Assembly: GCA_036524155.1 (NCBI GenBank)
Contig: DATDCV010000659.1
Span: 1 to 7,032, forward strand
Length of the DNA: 7,032 bases
Reading direction: 5' to 3'
DNA from: DATDCV01 sp036524155
GTDB lineage: Bacteria; Verrucomicrobiota; Verrucomicrobiia; Limisphaerales; UBA8199
Shown: piece by piece, positions 1-6,248 of the stretch
How positions within the stretch are numbered: the stretch's first letter is position 1
Layout of the letters: each line of letters starts with the position of its first letter
Position numbers and translations under genes: made by a program
Notes under the pieces: generated by a model
What the model saw: the letters and a program-made list of their open reading frames with translations, nothing else
Told to the model about the DNA's origin: nothing
Database searches by the model: none

Positions 1-1
1 G

Positions 2-1672
2 AAGGCCGCAGCCAACGACCTGCAACCTTCCCCGGGGAGCAGCTCTGGAGCGGCCACGGCTCCCGATCTGTCCGCAAAAGTTTCCCGGTTCCTGGATCGG
101 TTCGCCCGGTGGCGGCGCATCGCGCGCCAGGTCGCGCTTTCGCGCTGCCTCGAGACCGTATTGGCCGAAACCCAGTACGCGGATTGGGTCGCGACTCAAC
201 CCCGGGGAGAGCAACGGCGAGCAAACCTCAAACGGTTGCTGTTGCTCGCCCAGCGTTTTGACCTAATGCAGCGCCAGGGGTTGTTCCGGTTCTTGAGGTT
301 TGTCGAGGCGCAGCGGCGAGTGGAGACCGAGCCGGAGCTAAGGGCGGTCAACGTGGCGAATGCCGTGCGGCTGATGAGCATTCACCAAAGCAAAGGGCTG
401 GAGTTTCCTGTCGTGGTGCTCGCGGATCTCGGAAAGCCCTTCAACCTGGCCGACCTGGGCTCCGAGATCATCCTGGATGAGCGGTACGGCTTATGCCCCC
501 AGGTCAAGCCGCCGCAGACAGGAAAGCGATACCCGAGCCTCCCACACTGGCTGGCCGCGCGGCGCCAAAAACGGGAGTTGCTTGGCGAGGAGTTGCGCCT
601 GTTATACGTCGCACTGACCCGGGCGAAGGATCTGCTCATCTTGAGCGCGAGCGTTTCGCGGCAGAGCTTCGGTCTTTGGTGGTCGCTAAACGAAAACGCC
701 CCTTCCCCCCAATTGGACAAGGCACGCAGCCTTTCGGACTGGTTGGGGGCATGGTTCTGCCAAACGGTCCCGCAGCCGGCGCCACCCGCGGACGAGGGAG
801 GGTTGGTGCGGTGGACGATTAACGACGACCGCGCGCTGGCCGCAAGCGGAGCGAATGCACGCCGGGATACGGAGGCGCCGGCCACCATTCAGGAGTTGGC
901 TCCGGACGCGTGGAAGGAATTGGAGCGCCGGTTCGCCCGTGCATATCCCTTCACTACGTCCACCCGACTGCCAGCCAAGACGTCCGTATCCGTGCTGCGG
1001 CAGCGGGTCATTCCCGGCGAGGATGACCAGGGTCGGAGCGTGCCATTTGCCCCGGGCTTGCCTGGTACCAGCACGGTATTCCCCAGGAGGAGCCGCTTTC
1101 AAGCTGGGAGGTCCGGCATTCCGGACGGCATCACGGCGGCGGAAGTCGGAACCGCGCATCATAAGTTCCTGCAATTGGTGGATCTGGATCGAACTCTCGA
1201 CGCGGAGCACCTGCGGCACGAGGCCGAACGACTGGTGCGGACGGGCGCCCTCAAGGCGGAGTACCCAGGTTTGCTCGATTTCAAGGCGGTCGGCCGATTC
1301 TGGAACTCAAGCCTCGGGCACAGGATTCGCGCGCAATCCGCTTTTGTGAAACGGGAATTGCCCTTCACGTTCCGGCTCGGCGCGGCAGACTTTGCCTTAC
1401 TCACCCGCGAGCCGCCGGGAGCCGTCGCGCCTGACGATTTCGTCGTAGTTCAGGGAGTTGCGGATCTGGCCGTGATCCGGCCGCAAGAGATTTGGCTGGT
1501 AGACTTCAAGACGGATCGAATCACGCAGGAAGAAGCATTGGCGGCCAACGGGTATGAGCAGCAGTTGAAACTCTATGCCCGGGGGTTGTCGCTAATCTAT
1601 CGCCGCCCCGTTACTGAGGCCTGGCTCCATTACCTTTCGATCGACCATTCCGTCCCGGTAGCGGTTGGCTAA
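2..1672 (+). CDS. addA: AddA-type ATP-dependent helicase/nuclease subunit A, C-terminal part (5'-truncated)
   Basis: This is the 3' part of an AddA (RexA-like) helicase-nuclease, which works with AddB to resect double-strand breaks for RecA recombination. The frame is open from base 2, so the gene starts outside the window. About 556 residues are visible of a protein that is usually around 1,100-1,250. UvrD-type motif V (VRLMSIHQSKGLEFP) begins at base 365. Motif VI (LYVALTRAK, with the arginine finger) lies at 602-628. A PD-(D/E)XK nuclease domain follows: GTAHH at 1148-1162, GVAD with the metal-binding Asp at 1463, the DFKTD box with Asp 1502 and Lys 1508, and the YEQQLKLY motif at 1553-1576. 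All expected catalytic residues are present, so the nuclease looks active. A TTG at 161 could be taken as a start, but the sequence before it (FLDRFARWRRIARQVALSRCLE) continues the family alignment, so 161 is not the true start. addB would be expected upstream. The family call is firm. Confidence 0.93.
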   Translation, partial: KAAANDLQPSPGSSSGAATAPDLSAKVSRFLDRFARWRRIARQVALSRCLETVLAETQYADWVATQPRGEQRRANLKRLLLLAQRFDLMQRQGLFRFLRFVEAQRRVETEPELRAVNVANAVRLMSIHQSKGLEFPVVVLADLGKPFNLADLGSEIILDERYGLCPQVKPPQTGKRYPSLPHWLAARRQKRELLGEELRLLYVALTRAKDLLILSASVSRQSFGLWWSLNENAPSPQLDKARSLSDWLGAWFCQTVPQPAPPADEGGLVRWTINDDRALAASGANARRDTEAPATIQELAPDAWKELERRFARAYPFTTSTRLPAKTSVSVLRQRVIPGEDDQGRSVPFAPGLPGTSTVFPRRSRFQAGRSGIPDGITAAEVGTAHHKFLQLVDLDRTLDAEHLRHEAERLVRTGALKAEYPGLLDFKAVGRFWNSSLGHRIRAQSAFVKRELPFTFRLGAADFALLTREPPGAVAPDDFVVVQGVADLAVIRPQEIWLVDFKTDRITQEEALAANGYEQQLKLYARGLSLIYRRPVTEAWLHYLSIDHSVPVAVG

Positions 1673-2427
1673 GGGAAGGGTTCCAACAGCACAGTGTTCG
1701 GCATTCTCCCCTCGGTTCTCCACACTAAGATTGGGGCCGTCAACTGCACTGCGTACGGCTTTCTGACCGGGGAACGTTCCAGCGCCTCCGGAGGTTCATA
1801 GACCGCTTCCAGCGGCTCCAGGATGAACTCAGGACCAAAATCGGCTGGCACTGTGGTCTCCTGGTTTGGAGGGAGAGGCCTCGGGGATAAAGCAACTGAC
1901 GAAAGCTGAGCTTTAGAGCGAGCGTCCAATCTCGGCGGCGCCGGCACGGTGGACAAGGTATCGTCGCCAGATTCGGGCACGGTCGAAGACAGCACCTGCC
2001 GCACCCCGGAGAAAATATCGGCGTCGTGCTGGATCATCGCTGCGATTACATCGCGGGGCACACCCGATTGCGTGAGGGTAATAATCTGGTCGGCGGTCAA
2101 ATTGAAGGTGCCGGCCGAGTCGATATAAGAAAAGACCACGTCCTCATAAACACCGGCCTGCGCCAGCTTCAAAACCTGTGAGGACCATGGCGAGAGCCGC
2201 GGTTGCGCTGCCTTCTTACCGATGTTTAGATCGCTTGCCGCTATGGCTTTAGACGAGGCACTCGCAGCCTGCGTCAACTGGTTGGTGGCGCGGGCTGTAC
2301 CATTTGTCCGCCGGCCGGTGTCTGGCGTTGCTCCTTGGCTTGGATCATCGCCGGCAGCGGCGGTTCCGCTTACCCCCACCATGGCTACCAATCCCGCCAG
2401 CCCTAACCTCAGCATCCGCGTTTTCAT
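1669..2427 (-). CDS. Secreted protein of unknown function with an internal 30-residue repeat
   Basis: A 252-residue exported protein of unknown function. Residues 1-25 form a signal peptide: basic MKTRMLR, a hydrophobic core, and a TAAAG site likely cut near residue 25. A Ser/Ala/Thr-rich, probably disordered linker follows to about residue 78. The only ordered-looking part is residues 81-135. It holds two copies of an (I/V)(L/I)xL(A/T)Q(A/S)GVxxDVxxxxxI motif, at residues 85-102 and 115-132, exactly 30 apart. I recall similar cores in secreted Verrucomicrobiota proteins of unknown role. The tail (about 140-252) is rich in Pro, Glu and Thr. The ATG at 2427 is the only start that places the signal peptide at the N-terminus, and its ribosome binding site is weak. 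The stop (TAG, 1671-1669) interlocks with the addA stop, leaving no room for a terminator. The gene call is firm; no function is claimed. Confidence 0.8.
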   Translation of the reverse strand: MKTRMLRLGLAGLVAMVGVSGTAAAGDDPSQGATPDTGRRTNGTARATNQLTQAASASSKAIAASDLNIGKKAAQPRLSPWSSQVLKLAQAGVYEDVVFSYIDSAGTFNLTADQIITLTQSGVPRDVIAAMIQHDADIFSGVRQVLSSTVPESGDDTLSTVPAPPRLDARSKAQLSSVALSPRPLPPNQETTVPADFGPEFILEPLEAVYEPPEALERSPVRKPYAVQLTAPILVWRTEGRMPNTVLLEPFP

Positions 2428-2446
2428 AAACTTTACGCGTTGTTAC

Positions 2447-2476
2447 ATGATACCTAGACAATTGACTCAAACTCAA
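2447..2476 (-). promoter_or_regulatory. Possible promoter of the secreted-protein gene
   Basis: On the minus strand TTGAGT (2476-2471) is followed after 18 bases by TATCAT (2452-2447), a fair sigma70-like pair. The predicted transcript start would leave a leader of only about 13 bases before the ATG at 2427, without a clear Shine-Dalgarno sequence. The -35 region overlaps three closely spaced ACTC(A) repeats (2465-2480, plus-strand reading). The rest of the 129-base gap (2428-2556) holds only a very short ORF and an ATTATATAAT palindrome at 2541-2550. Sequence match only. Confidence 0.25.
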
Positions 2477-2482
2477 CTCACG

Positions 2483-2542
2483 TTATTCAAAAACCACGTC
2501 CGACGCGCCATACCCTGCCGCCCTCGGTCCACGCCTGCGCAT
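2483..2542 (-). CDS. Possible 19-codon ORF with a strong ribosome binding site
   Basis: Directly after the stop of the upstream gene, the minus strand carries GGAGG, eight bases, then ATG at 2542 and a 19-codon frame (MRRRGPRAAGYGASDVVFE) ending with TAA at 2485-2483. The binding site is the best-looking one in this part of the window, and the ORF lies wholly in the gap between two co-directional genes. The peptide is Arg- and Gly-rich with no recognised motif. It could be a leader peptide or chance; no attenuator hairpin was seen after it. Confidence 0.15.
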   Translation of the reverse strand: MRRRGPRAAGYGASDVVFE

Positions 2543-2556
2543 TATATAATCCTCCA

Positions 2557-3270
2557 TTATTCAGGTGGCGCCAATAACTGGCTCAGTTCGGGGAGCGCCT
2601 TGACCCCTTCCCTCGCGAAAATCACCCCTATCGTGATTCTGGCTATCTCCAGCACTCGCTCGCCGATGGGGCTGAAATCCTCCCCGAACTTCCTCATCGC
2701 GATGCTCGCCTCACCGAGGAACCCCCAAAAACGCTCGATGTCGTTGGTTCTGCGGTGTAATTCGGCCCGAAAAGACTCCAGTTTCCGCAGCAGGCGTCGT
2801 CGCTGCTCATCCCCCATTAAGGTGCTGGCGGGGATGAGATCCCGAAGTTCGTTGATAAGATCCAGCAACCGTTTGAAATCCGGGTCGGAAAACTCGTAAC
2901 CGGAGATTTTTGCGAACACCGATAGGTATTGATCGGTTTTGGACTCGAAATACCCTTTGGCATGGCGACTTGCGAGCTGGGCGCGAGTGTCGTCTCGCAA
3001 TTGAGTGAAGTAATATTTCACCCCGGTGATGTTCTGGTGCCGTTGAGGGCCCAGGTCAGGGGGAGGCGCTATTTGGGCATCTCGCGCTGTCGCAAAAGCC
3101 CTCAGAATCCCTAGCGCTTCCACGTAATCGTCATGATGTTCAGGCGATTCCCGCGCGTGCCCGTCGAACCGCTCAAATTCAGTGCAGATCGCGGCCAGGG
3201 CCTCGGCATTGTCAGCCGGCAGCGATGCCAGCATGCGCACCGGAAAAAATGCGGTTCTCATCTCATTCAA
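2557..3270 (-). CDS. Conserved-looking soluble helical protein, function unknown
   Basis: A 237-residue protein that I do not recognise by function. There is no signal peptide and no convincing membrane span, so it is probably cytoplasmic. Residues 85-170 are strongly charged and predicted helical or coiled-coil-like (ELRDLIPASTLMGDEQRRR, then LRKLESFRAELHRR). Residues 171-212 look like the conserved core: FWGFLGEASIAMRKFGEDF followed by an amphipathic segment ending VIFAREG. The start is uncertain. TTG at 3270 has AAGAAGGA 11 bases upstream and overlaps the thioesterase gene by 8 bases. ATG at 3261 lies one base past that gene's stop, lacks a well-spaced binding site, and would give 234 residues. 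Either way the gene is probably translationally coupled to the thioesterase and on the same transcript. That position alone does not prove a role in aryl-CoA metabolism. Confidence 0.75.
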   Translation of the reverse strand: MNEMRTAFFPVRMLASLPADNAEALAAICTEFERFDGHARESPEHHDDYVEALGILRAFATARDAQIAPPPDLGPQRHQNITGVKYYFTQLRDDTRAQLASRHAKGYFESKTDQYLSVFAKISGYEFSDPDFKRLLDLINELRDLIPASTLMGDEQRRRLLRKLESFRAELHRRTNDIERFWGFLGEASIAMRKFGEDFSPIGERVLEIARITIGVIFAREGVKALPELSQLLAPPE

Positions 3271-3715
3271 CCGGAAGCGGTTCCTTCTTACGATAAACCA
3301 TTCCCTGAAAGAGCGCCACTAGCTCATCGCCGTCATCCTTAACCTCCACGGTGTAGTTGGCGATCTTAAAGCTCCGCGAAACCTCCCGGGCCACCGCCCA
3401 GAGCGTACCTGTTTTCACCGCTTTCATGAAGGAAATGTTCACGTTGATGGCCACCGCGATGGTGCCGTGGGAGTTGGAAGCGGCGGCGAAAGCAAAGTCC
3501 GCCAGCGTAAAGATGGCCCCGCCTTGAATCGTGCCCAGGCCGTTCCAGTGTGTGGGTTCCACGGTCATCTTGACGCGCGCGCACCCAGGCTCGACCGATA
3601 TCAGCTCAATCCCGCAATGCGCCGCAAAACGGTCCTGACTCAGGCACTTTCGAATGTGTTCCGTCGTTTCCATAAAACAACTGTCGGCCAGGCATCCGGC
3701 CTGTTCCTCAATCAA
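3263..3715 (-). CDS. PaaI-family hotdog-fold acyl-CoA thioesterase
   Basis: A hotdog-fold thioesterase of the PaaI/YbgC-like group, which hydrolyses aryl- or acyl-CoA esters to the acid and CoA in the cytoplasm. The active-site signature is WNGLGTIQGGAIFTLADFAF at residues 57-76: Asn58, the GG pair at 65-66 and the putative catalytic Asp73 are present, while the His usual in the HGG motif is Gln64. The later strands (NVNISFMKAVKTGTLWAVARE) fit the family core. Length is about 136-150 residues, normal for the family. The start is ambiguous. TTG at 3715 overlaps the iorB stop (TTGA) and has GAGG five bases upstream. ATG at 3673 (METTEHIRK) has a poor binding site but gives a more typical N-terminus. 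Its place after iorAB suggests arylacetyl-CoA as substrate; this is inference. Confidence 0.88.
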   Translation of the reverse strand: MIEEQAGCLADSCFMETTEHIRKCLSQDRFAAHCGIELISVEPGCARVKMTVEPTHWNGLGTIQGGAIFTLADFAFAAASNSHGTIAVAINVNISFMKAVKTGTLWAVAREVSRSFKIANYTVEVKDDGDELVALFQGMVYRKKEPLPVE

Positions 3716-4257
3716 GCCGGCCTCGCGCGGTCAGAAACCGGCGAGGCGCCTGCCTTGCTTCCACGGCCGATCAGAAACGCCTTCCGGTTGCCCGCGAAGA
3801 AAGCCTCGTCAAAGCCGTCGCGCAAGGACGCCAGCCACAACTCCTCCGGCAGCGGCAGATAGGCGCTCAACGCCCCCAATAGGGCCACATTCAAGGTCCG
3901 TTTGTGGGGCAAATCCGCCACTTCCACTGCGTCAGGGGTGATCAGAACTCCGCCCGCTCGCAGCACGTGGCGATTTGGCTCGACTTGCGTCGGCTCGAGC
4001 ACCAGCAGAAAATCCGCTTCCCCTCCCGGCACCATCGGACTGAAGACTCGCGGGCCGAACCGCACGTCCCCCGTCACCGATCCGCCCCGCTGGCTCATGC
4101 CCTTGATCTCGCTCTTCTTCACGTCGAATCCGGCTCGCATCGCGACATCGGCAAGAATGTCAGTGCCCTTCAAGACTCCCTGTCCTCCGAGCCCGGCAAC
4201 GACTATGTTCGTAACCCTGTCCACAATGGCCTGTCCGGTTTCAACTATTTGCTGCAT
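3712..4257 (-). CDS. iorB: Indolepyruvate oxidoreductase subunit beta
   Basis: The small (beta) subunit of indolepyruvate:acceptor oxidoreductase, a gamma-type domain of the 2-oxoacid oxidoreductase superfamily. It partners IorA in oxidative decarboxylation of aryl-pyruvates to arylacetyl-CoA. The fingerprint is GLGGQG at residues 22-27 and KSEIKGMSQRGGSV at 48-61, both characteristic of IorB. At 181 residues it is close to the usual length. The ATG at 4257 is the only standard start, because the frame meets a stop at 4287-4285. A purine-rich AGAGGCGGA lies about 20 bases upstream, far for a ribosome binding site. The gene follows iorA after 58 bases, with no terminator-like hairpin between, and its stop overlaps the next gene's putative TTG start. 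The C-terminal tail after residue 165 is polar and poorly conserved in appearance. Confidence 0.93.
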   Translation of the reverse strand: MQQIVETGQAIVDRVTNIVVAGLGGQGVLKGTDILADVAMRAGFDVKKSEIKGMSQRGGSVTGDVRFGPRVFSPMVPGGEADFLLVLEPTQVEPNRHVLRAGGVLITPDAVEVADLPHKRTLNVALLGALSAYLPLPEELWLASLRDGFDEAFFAGNRKAFLIGRGSKAGASPVSDRARPA

Positions 4258-4315
4258 AATCGCATACTGATTCGTGTCCGCCTCTCACGGTTCCACCTGT
4301 GAATCCTTCCCTGCT

Positions 4316-5974
4316 TCAATGAGCTGGCGCCGCCTCGGCCGGCCTGACCGCCCCGGCAGACGGGCATTCGCACCGTTGCTCGTATTGCTTGAGTTGCTTG
4401 GCGATAAGGATACAGGGCCGGCGCGCGATGATGACGCAAAGTTCCTTGCTCTCGAGGCACCCGGTTAACAGCCGGTCGAACTCGTCCGAACCCATGCGCG
4501 GTTCCACGACATGAACGCGGCGGATGCCCATCGCGCGCACAATGTCTTCCAGGACTATCTTATTGGCGGGTTCATGGTTCAGTGCGCGGCCGGTTCCCGG
4601 ATGCTCCTGGTGCCCGGTCATCGCGGTGGTTGCGTTGTCGAGGATAATCAAAACGTGCCCGTCCGGGGGCGGGTTATAGACCATTTCGATCAGGCCGCTG
4701 ATGCCGCTATGGACGAACGTGCTGTCACCGATGACACTCACGACGCGCCGTGCTTGGTGGCCGGGCAAAACGTGGCGCAGACCAAGGCCAACCCCGAGAC
4801 TGGCGCCCATGCACACGCAGGAATCGATCGCCTCGAACGGTTGCAGCACTCCCAGCGTGTAGCAGCCGATGTCCCCGGCCACAATGCAGTCTCGCTTGCG
4901 AAGCGACTCAAAGACGATTCGGTATTGGCACGCGTCGCACAATTGGGGAGGTTTGCCGGCCGGCTTTGGCTGCTCCGGCGTTAAATCGTAGTTCAGTATG
5001 CGGCGCACTCGCGGCACATCCAACTCGCCGAATCGGTACATCTCCGCTTTGCCTTCGACCTGGATTCCTTCCGCCCGGATCGCTTCGACGAGGTACGGGT
5101 CGCCCTCCTCCAGGACCAGGCAACGCGCCACGGACTTGGCGAATGCGGCGATTCTCTTCAAGGGCAAGGGATACGTGAGTCCGAGCTTCAGCACGCTGGC
5201 CTCCGGCGCGGCCTCGCGAAGGTGCATGTAGGAAATGCCCGAAGCAACGATTCCGAGCACGGGCGTCCCCGGGATTGCCAGGTTTAGACTTGAAGTCTCG
5301 TTCCATTGCTGAATCTCCTGAAGCTTCTGGCGCAGTTTCCGGTGCGCCAGCCGCGCATAAGCCGGGATCATCACCCGGCCTTTGATGTCACGCTCAAAGT
5401 TAGCCGGCCCCGGGACAGGAGCCTGCTCCGGCCGGGGCGTGACTACCGTATAGCTGTGGCACACGCGCGTCGTCACCCGGAGCAGGACGGGAATCTTCCA
5501 CCGCTCCGAGATCTCGATGGCCTCCAGGGTGAAGTCATAGGCTTCCTGGGAGTCGCCCGGTTCGAGCATCGGCACCCCGGCCGCCACCGCGTACCGCCGG
5601 TTATCCTGCTCGTTCTGGCTGGACGCCATGCCGGGATCATCAGCCGAAACGATGATCAGCGCGCCTGTAACTCCAGTGTAAGCCGCGGTGAACAGGGGGT
5701 CGGATGCGACGTTGAGGCCGACATGTTTCATCGTCGCCAGTGCGCGCGCCCCCGCGAACGCCGCCCCGATGGTCACCTCGAGCGCCACTTTTTCGTTCGG
5801 TGACCACTGCGCGTGCCCGCCGTACGCCGAGAAGGCCTCGAGGATCTCGGTCGAGGGCGTGCCCGGATAACCCGCACCAAGCGCCACTCCGGCGTGCTTC
5901 GCGGCCAGCGCAATGGCCTCGTCGCCGCTTAATAGCATTCTGTCCGTCTCACTCATTCGCACAAATTGAGCCAT
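4316..5974 (-). CDS. iorA: Indolepyruvate oxidoreductase subunit alpha, lacking the C-terminal ferredoxin domain
   Basis: The large TPP-dependent subunit of indolepyruvate oxidoreductase, 552 residues. It converts indole-, phenyl- or hydroxyphenylpyruvate plus CoA to the arylacetyl-CoA, CO2 and reduced acceptor. The N-terminal pyrimidine-binding domain shows GYPGTPSTEI (35-44), SPNEK with probable catalytic Glu61, and the conserved DDPGMASSQNEQDNR (112-126). A CDAC pair is at 346-349. The TPP-binding domain shows GDIGCYTLG (367-375), GDST (416-419) and DNATTAMTG (446-454). The usual C-terminal two-cluster ferredoxin region (two CxxCxxCxxxCP motifs) is absent; the protein ends shortly after ARRPCIL with only CEC. 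I chose ATG 5974 (MAQFVRMSETD) because GGTGAG lies 10 bases upstream. The frame stays open to a GTG at 6121, but those 49 extra codons read through a palindromic repeat. ATG 5956 is a further alternative. It heads the cluster with iorB. Confidence 0.92.
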   Translation of the reverse strand: MAQFVRMSETDRMLLSGDEAIALAAKHAGVALGAGYPGTPSTEILEAFSAYGGHAQWSPNEKVALEVTIGAAFAGARALATMKHVGLNVASDPLFTAAYTGVTGALIIVSADDPGMASSQNEQDNRRYAVAAGVPMLEPGDSQEAYDFTLEAIEISERWKIPVLLRVTTRVCHSYTVVTPRPEQAPVPGPANFERDIKGRVMIPAYARLAHRKLRQKLQEIQQWNETSSLNLAIPGTPVLGIVASGISYMHLREAAPEASVLKLGLTYPLPLKRIAAFAKSVARCLVLEEGDPYLVEAIRAEGIQVEGKAEMYRFGELDVPRVRRILNYDLTPEQPKPAGKPPQLCDACQYRIVFESLRKRDCIVAGDIGCYTLGVLQPFEAIDSCVCMGASLGVGLGLRHVLPGHQARRVVSVIGDSTFVHSGISGLIEMVYNPPPDGHVLIILDNATTAMTGHQEHPGTGRALNHEPANKIVLEDIVRAMGIRRVHVVEPRMGSDEFDRLLTGCLESKELCVIIARRPCILIAKQLKQYEQRCECPSAGAVRPAEAAPAH

Positions 5975-6038
5975 TCTAAATACACTCACCGGACCCGGAT
6001 GGGAACGAAAATCTAACTCGCGTAGTTCCGCTCGGTCT

Positions 6039-6120
6039 TGAGTCGGAGCGCCGATCTTCAATCGGCTTAAGCGCGCCGATGTCCGCTCGTAAGCCGAGTG
6101 CAACTCGGCGCTCCGACTCA
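6039..6120. repeat. 82-base palindromic element with two nested hairpins
   Basis: Two 31-base arms, 6039-6069 and 6090-6120, form an inverted repeat around a 20-base centre. The outermost 16 bases (TGAGTCGGAGCGCCGA and its complement) and the inner 8 (TCGGCTTA) match perfectly; the 7 bases between differ. Each arm also folds on itself: GCCGAT-CTTCA-ATCGGC (6050-6066) and GCCGAGT-GCA-ACTCGGC (6093-6109). The element can therefore form one long interrupted stem, or an 11-base-pair outer stem (TGAGTCGGAGC with GCTCCGACTCA) carrying two side hairpins. It resembles REP/BIME-type dispersed repeats in design. It sits between divergent genes, so it is not a simple terminator for either. Confidence 0.8.
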
Positions 6121-6218
6121 CGATTGGGGATGCCCGCCGCGTAATGCCGTCGCGTTTCTATCTTTGGACCCTGGCTGCAGTCGCCGGAGATAGGGCGCGG
6201 CTCAGGCGGTAGTATACA

Positions 6219-6248
6219 TTAACTGCACTAATATAATATGTCAGTTAA
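6219..6248 (+). promoter_or_regulatory. Putative promoter -10 box inside a 7-base inverted repeat
   Basis: A perfect TATAAT at 6232-6237 lies about 84 bases upstream of the cupredoxin start. It is bracketed by TTAACTG (6219-6225) and CAGTTAA (6242-6248), a perfect inverted repeat with a 16-base spacer and half-site centres 23 bases apart, roughly two helical turns. No good -35 hexamer is found 16-18 bases upstream. A weak -35 with a dyad over the -10 would fit a regulated promoter, but no regulator is identified. Confidence 0.4.

Noticed and set aside
382..1404. Several long overlapping frames on both strands inside addA (for example 382-888 -, 686-1219 -, 855-1349 +)
   Set aside because: The addA frame has continuous family motifs across this region. 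The others have no recognisable motifs and composition typical of shadow frames in G+C-rich DNA.
2541..2550. ATTATATAAT palindrome as a promoter -10 box on either strand
   Set aside because: No acceptable -35 hexamer is present at 16-18 bases on the minus strand, and no gene starts suitably on the plus strand. An A+T-rich 10-base palindrome can arise by chance.
2222..2899. 225-codon plus-strand frame antisense to the secreted protein and the helical protein
   Set aside because: It spans two minus-strand genes and the gap between them, is Ser/Arg-rich and low in structure, and has no domain. The minus-strand frames have a signal peptide and coherent helical composition.
4245..4460. 71-codon minus-strand frame across the iorA 3' end, considered as a displaced ferredoxin domain
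   Set aside because: It has no CxxCxxC motif and is an Arg-rich shadow of iorA, so it does not restore the missing Fe-S domain.
6039..6120. Palindrome as a rho-independent terminator
   Set aside because: It lies upstream of both divergent genes and has no T-tract on either side, so it is better described as a structured repeat.
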